A DNA stretch of 64,000 nt, taken from Ochotona curzoniae (taxonomy: Eukaryota; Chordata; Mammalia; Lagomorpha; Ochotonidae). The notes under the pieces are model-generated. The model searched no databases, was not told the DNA's origin, and was given only the letters and a program-made list of their open reading frames with translations. A program made the translations under genes and the position numbers. Positions 59,253 to 64,000 of the stretch are shown piece after piece. The stretch is taken from the NCBI RefSeq assembly GCF_017591425.1, contig NW_024465655.1, forward strand, positions 2,293,501 to 2,357,500, given 5' to 3'. Each line of letters begins with the position of its first letter. Position 1 is the stretch's first letter.

Positions 59253-60439
59253 GAAAGTCATAAGCGATTTTAAAGGGAGAAAACAGAATACTTGAGGAAT
59301 GCTTAGTTTGCTTGTACACCTATTGCATGCTTCTTTTGTTTTCTTTGGAAAGATTCTGTTTCCTTGATCATTCATGCTTCCTTATTTTTAATCTCCCTGT
59401 AGTATATACTAAAGCACCTACTTTGCAGATTAAGCCCCATACCATTCTCAGAAATGGGCATTCAAGAACTGAGCCCAAGATCGAATGCAAAAGCTCTTGA
59501 TTTCAAATCCATGCTCTCTCCTCTTCCTCTCTGTTGCTATTTGATTGGTCCTTTTTTATGCTACTCTCACTTCCTGAACATAAAAGTTAATACTTTCTTG
59601 TTCTCAACAGTAAAATATTCTCTAGACGTTTTTTGTGTTAGCACATTTATTTAGCACCAGAAAAGATGAGGCACAGGACAACTGAGTAGATTGCCCATTG
59701 TATCATCTTGTTGATCAGTGGAATTCAAAAACAGTGCCTTAGTGCTCCAAATTCCACTTAGGCCTGGACCAGAAGCCCTTGGCTTGGATCCAGCATGCTC
59801 GCTGTCTCACTTGGTATGAATCCCTCTCACCCTTAGGCACTGTGAGTCCCTTGAGGTTCTGTAATTTCTCTGATAGATGGACTCTAAGAAGCAGATGCTG
59901 GAGAAGAAGCATTGGAGCTATCATTCCTGTGTTTGGATAACCTTGGGAGAGTTACTGCAATCTATTACATCTTCTCTCTTGTTGCTGTCTCTTTTATGTT
60001 GAAGACTTGGTGGCATACAGTTCCCAAATGTTTGACGGACTAATTGTCAAGGGTTTGAGCCAAGAGGTGCATCCCATTAAGGACTGAGTCGCTAGAAGTT
60101 TCAACTTAAAATTCAAGATTCCTGTTGGCTCTGGATCTAGCATACCGTTTCAAGGAAAACTCAAATGAAGGAAATTACAGCTTGCCAGATTGAATGTAAA
60201 ATGTGAACATTGTGTGCATGCTAGGTTCAAGCATGGTATGTTTGAAACTTGTCTTTTTTCAGATTCATTAGGGAAAGTGGCTCTAAAGGCTAGGCATCAT
60301 CCAACCAATAACTGCCAACCCATCAGTCGTTCTTCCCCCATCCCCATCCTTGTCCGAGCTGTTTGTCCTTTGGAATGAATCAAGTTTGGCCTGGAATAGA
60401 TACCCAAAGGCCAAGTGTCAAGAGTGTGACGAAACTTCA
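59253..60439. other. Unassigned sequence
   Basis: No gene or confident repeat. A short MIR-like core around 59665-59700 is too weak to call. Confidence 0.35.
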
Positions 60440-60548
60440 ATGACTGGTTAAGCTAACTGTAGACATAAGGAAACTGAGACCCAGAAAACGAGCCACTGAA
60501 TGTCACGGAAGAGTGGGACTTGGAACACAGCTCATCACTATGCTTGCT
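60440..60548 (-). mobile_element. MIR fragment, antisense
   Basis: ACATAAGGAAACTGAGACCCAG at 60465 is followed at the right distance by GAATGTCACGGAAGAGTGGGA and CTTGGAACACAGCTC. This is the antisense order of MIR. Confidence 0.6.
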
Positions 60549-63306
60549 ACATCGGTCAGTTTTATCAGTCAGCAGTATAAACTGCACTTCATATTCAGGA
60601 AGTTTCCCCTAGGTTGGAGATGTCTCTGTCGCCCAATGCACGCAGCTACAACCTACAGCTTTTCTCTTTGGCTCTGGAGTTTTGTTTAGATAGGGCCAGT
60701 AATCTATGTTCCATTCCTGGATTTTTATCTTCTTATTCATCTCGAAGAGGTTTCCAGCTGCCCACAGATGCACGGAGGCTTTCAGGAGAGCCTGCTGGGT
60801 CATCAGGGCCATGTGATGCTGGAGTGATGAAGAGGAAGGGATAGACAGACATGCAATGCATATGGGCAAATCAGCCCAAGGACAGGCTGCCTCAGTTGAC
60901 CATCTTTTTCTTTCTTCGTTTGTACTCATTATATTTCCTGAACACATCTGGTAGCTCCGAATGCGCTCACTTCAGCTTTTCCGAAGCCGCTGTACTGTGT
61001 TTGGGGATTAGTGGTAAGCTGAGCTTTGCTGATGGGTGGATCCGTTGCCTCAGTGTTCTGTAGCTGTGTGACCTGTTATTGATATATGAGCCAATGACAC
61101 TTTACGGGCTTCCAACCGAAGACTTGCTAAATGGTTTGCCAAAGGTTGTGACATCAAATATTTATTTTTAAGCCTACAAAAAAAAAAGTTAAGTCTAAAA
61201 AAAGGCAATTTTTATTTTTTGTTTTTTTTTTCCGGTAAAAATATACAGTACTCATTTTGGGATTACATATTATTCAAACATAACCTGAACGATCTTTATA
61301 ATTATTCAGTTTTGAATGTGTTCAAATTCCTTTTCAAAGATTCTTCTCTGAAGATAGCTCTTTCATACATGAATAGTCTTTAAACATAGCCCTATTTAGA
61401 ACCTGCTATATGCTAGACAATTTGTCAAGGGGCTGTAGATAGGATTGTGTACAAAACAGACAAACAAAATAGCCACATCCAAGGCTTATACTGTGGTAGT
61501 GGAGACAATCAGTCAGTCAGTCAATCAGTCAATCAGTAAGCCAGTAGATAAGCAACAACAATAACAACAACAAAACCATGCTTCTATATACAAATACAGC
61601 AAAACTCACAGTTAAATGCTGTGGAATCAATTATCAAGAAAAGGTGATAAAAAGAACAATGAGGGATAACATTTTAATTCAATTGGTGGGAGATGCATCA
61701 TTCAAATGTCTGAGACAAACAAACAAAAACATTTCCTGTCCGTCTTATCCTGTGTTAAGGGTACCATGAGTTTCTAGGAAAGGGAAGTTTACAACTGGAG
61801 GCAGAGGTAGGCAAAGCTTAAAGGAACATGCCTAGGTCTCCCTCAGGTCCCAGTCTGACTCCAGGAGCTTCCCTTTACTGCCTGATTGCTGGTGATATAG
61901 CTCCGATTTCATTTGCAGCAGGTGCAGTTTGCACAGCCTATGGGGAATTAGTTCTCTCTGCCTTGAGTAGGGGTTCAGTTTGACTTTCCCTTGTGGTCAC
62001 AATAACATTATGCACTTCTTTTCATTCCAAGGATTCCCAGGGTGTGGGGTCCTACCCTGGAGTTTCCTTGAGCTAAATTGAGTGTCATGGAAATGCTGAC
62101 AAGAGTTTCACGAATTGCATCTTAAATATGATTGACACTGTCTTTACATTCTACCTTAATTGTTCCAATAATTTCCAGGAGAAAGCCCCAGCTTAGTGAT
62201 GGGCTTCAGGGTTCCTTTCTTTCTTAAACAGGAAGGAACAGAAGTGGAATCAAAACCAATATCTAGCTAGAGTTCACCGGTGTTGACTTATTTTTATTGT
62301 ATTTCATTTTGCTGAAAATAAATTCACTTAGGCAAAAAGTGAGTCAGTGTAAAACGAATTGTCAACGGCAGCACAGCTGGCTTAGGTGTTGCAGAAATTG
62401 CGGTGGTGGAACCCAACAGTGGCTGAAGCTGGAGGAGCAGCATCCTTGGTGCATGAAAGCTTACGGCAGGTTTGTACTTGTCCTCTTCCCATTAGAGTCT
62501 CCTATCCTTGCACAGTGGGTTGTTCAGAAAGCCAAAGCTACCGGTGATTTTTATCCTTGAATTATTTTGGGTAACTACTTTCCTGATGGTAGTACTATTC
62601 TGTCAAATCATCAATGTGAGATCCTCCCTGCTTTCCTTAATCCTTTGCGCATCTCCCTGCATGAGAGATTTTTGGAGAAAAATAGGCAGCTGGATAGGAT
62701 ACTGTCCCCCTGATGCTCTGATGACTGCTCCAGGGATTTCTGTTGATGCTCATAATTGGAGTGCAAACATCTTCCATGGTGACGGGTGGATGTTATTGAT
62801 TTGTGTGTGTCTCAGTGTGTGTGTGAATAAAGAACTGTAATTTCAATAAAAAGCCTGACATCTGTCATTATAATCTTGAAAGGTGCTAAAACTCGGACTC
62901 AAAGAAAGTATATTGTAGGTGGGCCCACTTTGTTAGCTTAACAAGCGCCTGTCTCGTGCCTTGTGGCCTCATATGGAATACATGATGTCTTTATCCCATC
63001 TGTCATCCATAAAACTTTAGCATGATCAATGGTAATATTCATGTACCAGGCTTCTACCATTCTTCCCGCATGCTCATCCCACATGTTCTTCTCCATCAGC
63101 CTGCGGAGAGACAAACTGAGAAACGCACCCTTAGCACAAAGCGTCTCCTTTTAAAGTCCACCAGCAAATCAAGAAGTCAAACATTCTCTCTCGTTCTCAC
63201 TCTCCATTGCTCTTTCTCCCTACCTTTTTTCTTTGTCTAGAAAGTGAATCCACAATTAAATTTACCTTGACTTGCAGAGTTCTGACACTTTCATGGTATC
63301 TTAAAA
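60549..63306. other. Unassigned sequence
   Basis: About 2.75 kb with no supported gene. The 110-codon frame at 62508-62840 and two AATAAA words near 62827 and 62847 are noted, but I see no exon structure. A simple TCAG/TCAA repeat lies at 61508-61540. Confidence 0.4.
61508..61540. repeat. (TCAG)n/(TCAA)n tetranucleotide repeat
   Basis: About eight tetranucleotide units alternating TCAG and TCAA. Confidence 0.88.
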
Positions 63307-63852
63307 CCTCAGATTGGGGCCCGGTAGCATGGCCTAACGACTAAAGTCCTCGCCTTAAATGCGACAGGATCCCATATGGGCGTTGGTTCTAATCCTAGCA
63401 GCTCCACTTCCCATCCAGCTCCCTGCTTGTGGCCTGGGAAAGCAGTAGAGAACAGCCCAAAGCCTTGGGACCCTGCACCCGTGTAGGAGACCTTGAAGAG
63501 GTTCCTGGTGCCCGGCTTCAGATCGGCACGGCCGGACGGAAGATCTTCCTCTCTGTCTCTCTTCCTCTCTGTACATCTGACTTCATAATAAAAAAACAAA
63601 TAAATCTTTAAAAAAAAATCCCCAAGAAGCCGTTGAACTTATCTGGGCAATAAGATGCTGGACTCTATGCTTGGTATATGCTTGCAATGAAAGAATCTCA
63701 ACTGAACTTGAACTGTGGCAATGCAGCAAAGTGGAGAAATCCACCATGGAGGGAGGGTTTGGGGAAGGGGTGGGGAGAATCCCAGTACCTATAAAACTGT
63801 GTCACATAGTGCAATGTAATTAATAATAATAATAATAAAAACCCTCAGATTG
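63307..63852 (+). mobile_element. SINE-L1 chimeric insertion between one target duplication
   Basis: A C-SINE (63317-63619) has the GGGCCCGGTAGCATGGCCTA head, GATCCCATATGGGCG, GGAAGATCTTCCTCTCTG and an A-tail. It is followed without a gap by an L1 3' end (63620-63841) with GATGCTGGACTCTATGC, GGGGAGAATCCCAGTACCTA, AACTGTGTCACATAGTGC and an (AAT)n-rich tail. The direct repeat CCTCAGATTG is found once before the SINE (63307-63316) and once after the L1 (63843-63852). No separate duplication lies at the SINE-L1 junction. The SINE also lacks about 30 bp between CGGCACGGCC and GGACGGAAG, where other copies have a GAGTGAATCAT block. Confidence 0.85.
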
Positions 63853-64000
63853 TTTCTTGCTAAGACACCAGTGACTAAATAACGCCATCATTTTGTTCTT
63901 TCAAGGTGGAATTTAAATTTCTACTTTAATGCAGTCTACCCATTCTGTAAAAGTATGTACTGACTCTAGGTAGCTATTTTTAAAGGCATCTTGACACCTT
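63853..64000. other. Unassigned sequence to window end
   Basis: Nothing recognised. Confidence 0.35.

Noticed and set aside
62820..62855. Two AATAAA words as the end of a gene
   Set aside because: No upstream exon or coding frame supports a transcript. AATAAA is common in A+T-rich DNA.
1..64000. CRISPR array, operon, phage or plasmid content
   Set aside because: No regularly spaced repeats with unique spacers, no long co-directional genes and no ribosome-binding sites. The repeat content is mammalian.

Overview
The window looks like a piece of a mammalian genome, and more precisely a lagomorph one, most likely a pika (Ochotona). The main evidence is the repeat content. About twenty copies or fragments of the tRNA-derived lagomorph C-SINE family are present. 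The youngest copies carry the body blocks ATCCCATATGGG, CAGCTCCACTTCCCATCCAG and GAATCATCGGACGGAAGATC and end in AATAAATAAATCTTT. As I remember the families, this matches pika rather than rabbit young copies. L1 3' ends of the lagomorph type, ancient mammalian L1M, L2, MIR, MER5A, MaLR and Tigger relics, and CA/GT/GA microsatellites complete the picture. There are no bacterial, phage or plasmid hallmarks.

I find no protein-coding gene that I can support. Open frames are short (192 codons at most), overlap on both strands, and lack recognisable domains. The larger ones lie inside repeats or LTR-like sequence. No tRNA, rRNA or CRISPR array was recognised. The window reads as intergenic or deep intronic DNA.

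Layout. 0-5 kb: mostly unassigned sequence with MIRs and C-SINEs, including a SINE nested in another SINE's tail (2.01-2.55 kb). 5.2-7.7 kb: an unrecognised stretch with several minus-strand frames and an LTR-like piece. 7.9-11.8 kb: a plus-strand L1 3' end, then an antisense L1 of about 1.4 kb, then two old C-SINEs. 12-18 kb: unique sequence with a candidate conserved block near 13.2-13.7 kb and three C-SINEs. 18.2-34.3 kb: a roughly 16 kb stretch in which I see no C-SINE. It holds an LTR-like element (18.6 kb), a 1.7 kb antisense L1-type repeat with internal short repeats (20.1-21.8 kb), an L1M relic (22.5 kb), paired MER5A elements (26.8 kb), an L2 fragment (32.7 kb) and a compact motif cluster at 25.0 kb (TCF/LEF-type palindrome, G-quadruplex-type run, octamer).

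34.3-40.8 kb: a dense pile of antisense L1M copies interrupted by an LTR-like insertion (36.95-37.67 kb) and by C-SINEs. 41-48 kb: mostly unique and A+T-rich, with a MaLR fragment, one C-SINE with clean target-site duplications, and a GT repeat next to an L1 3' end. 48.2-50.8 kb: a nearly full-length, decayed Tigger (pogo-like) DNA transposon with a broken minus-strand transposase. 51-64 kb: several C-SINEs of different ages, including a young 5'-truncated copy with a perfect 16-bp duplication (56.0 kb), and a SINE joined to an L1 3' end between one pair of target-site duplications (63.3-63.85 kb).

Because no gene was found, there is no pathway to describe. The content is a layered record of retrotransposition with possible regulatory islands in the repeat-poor parts. 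All family names come from reading and remembered consensus features, not from a database search.
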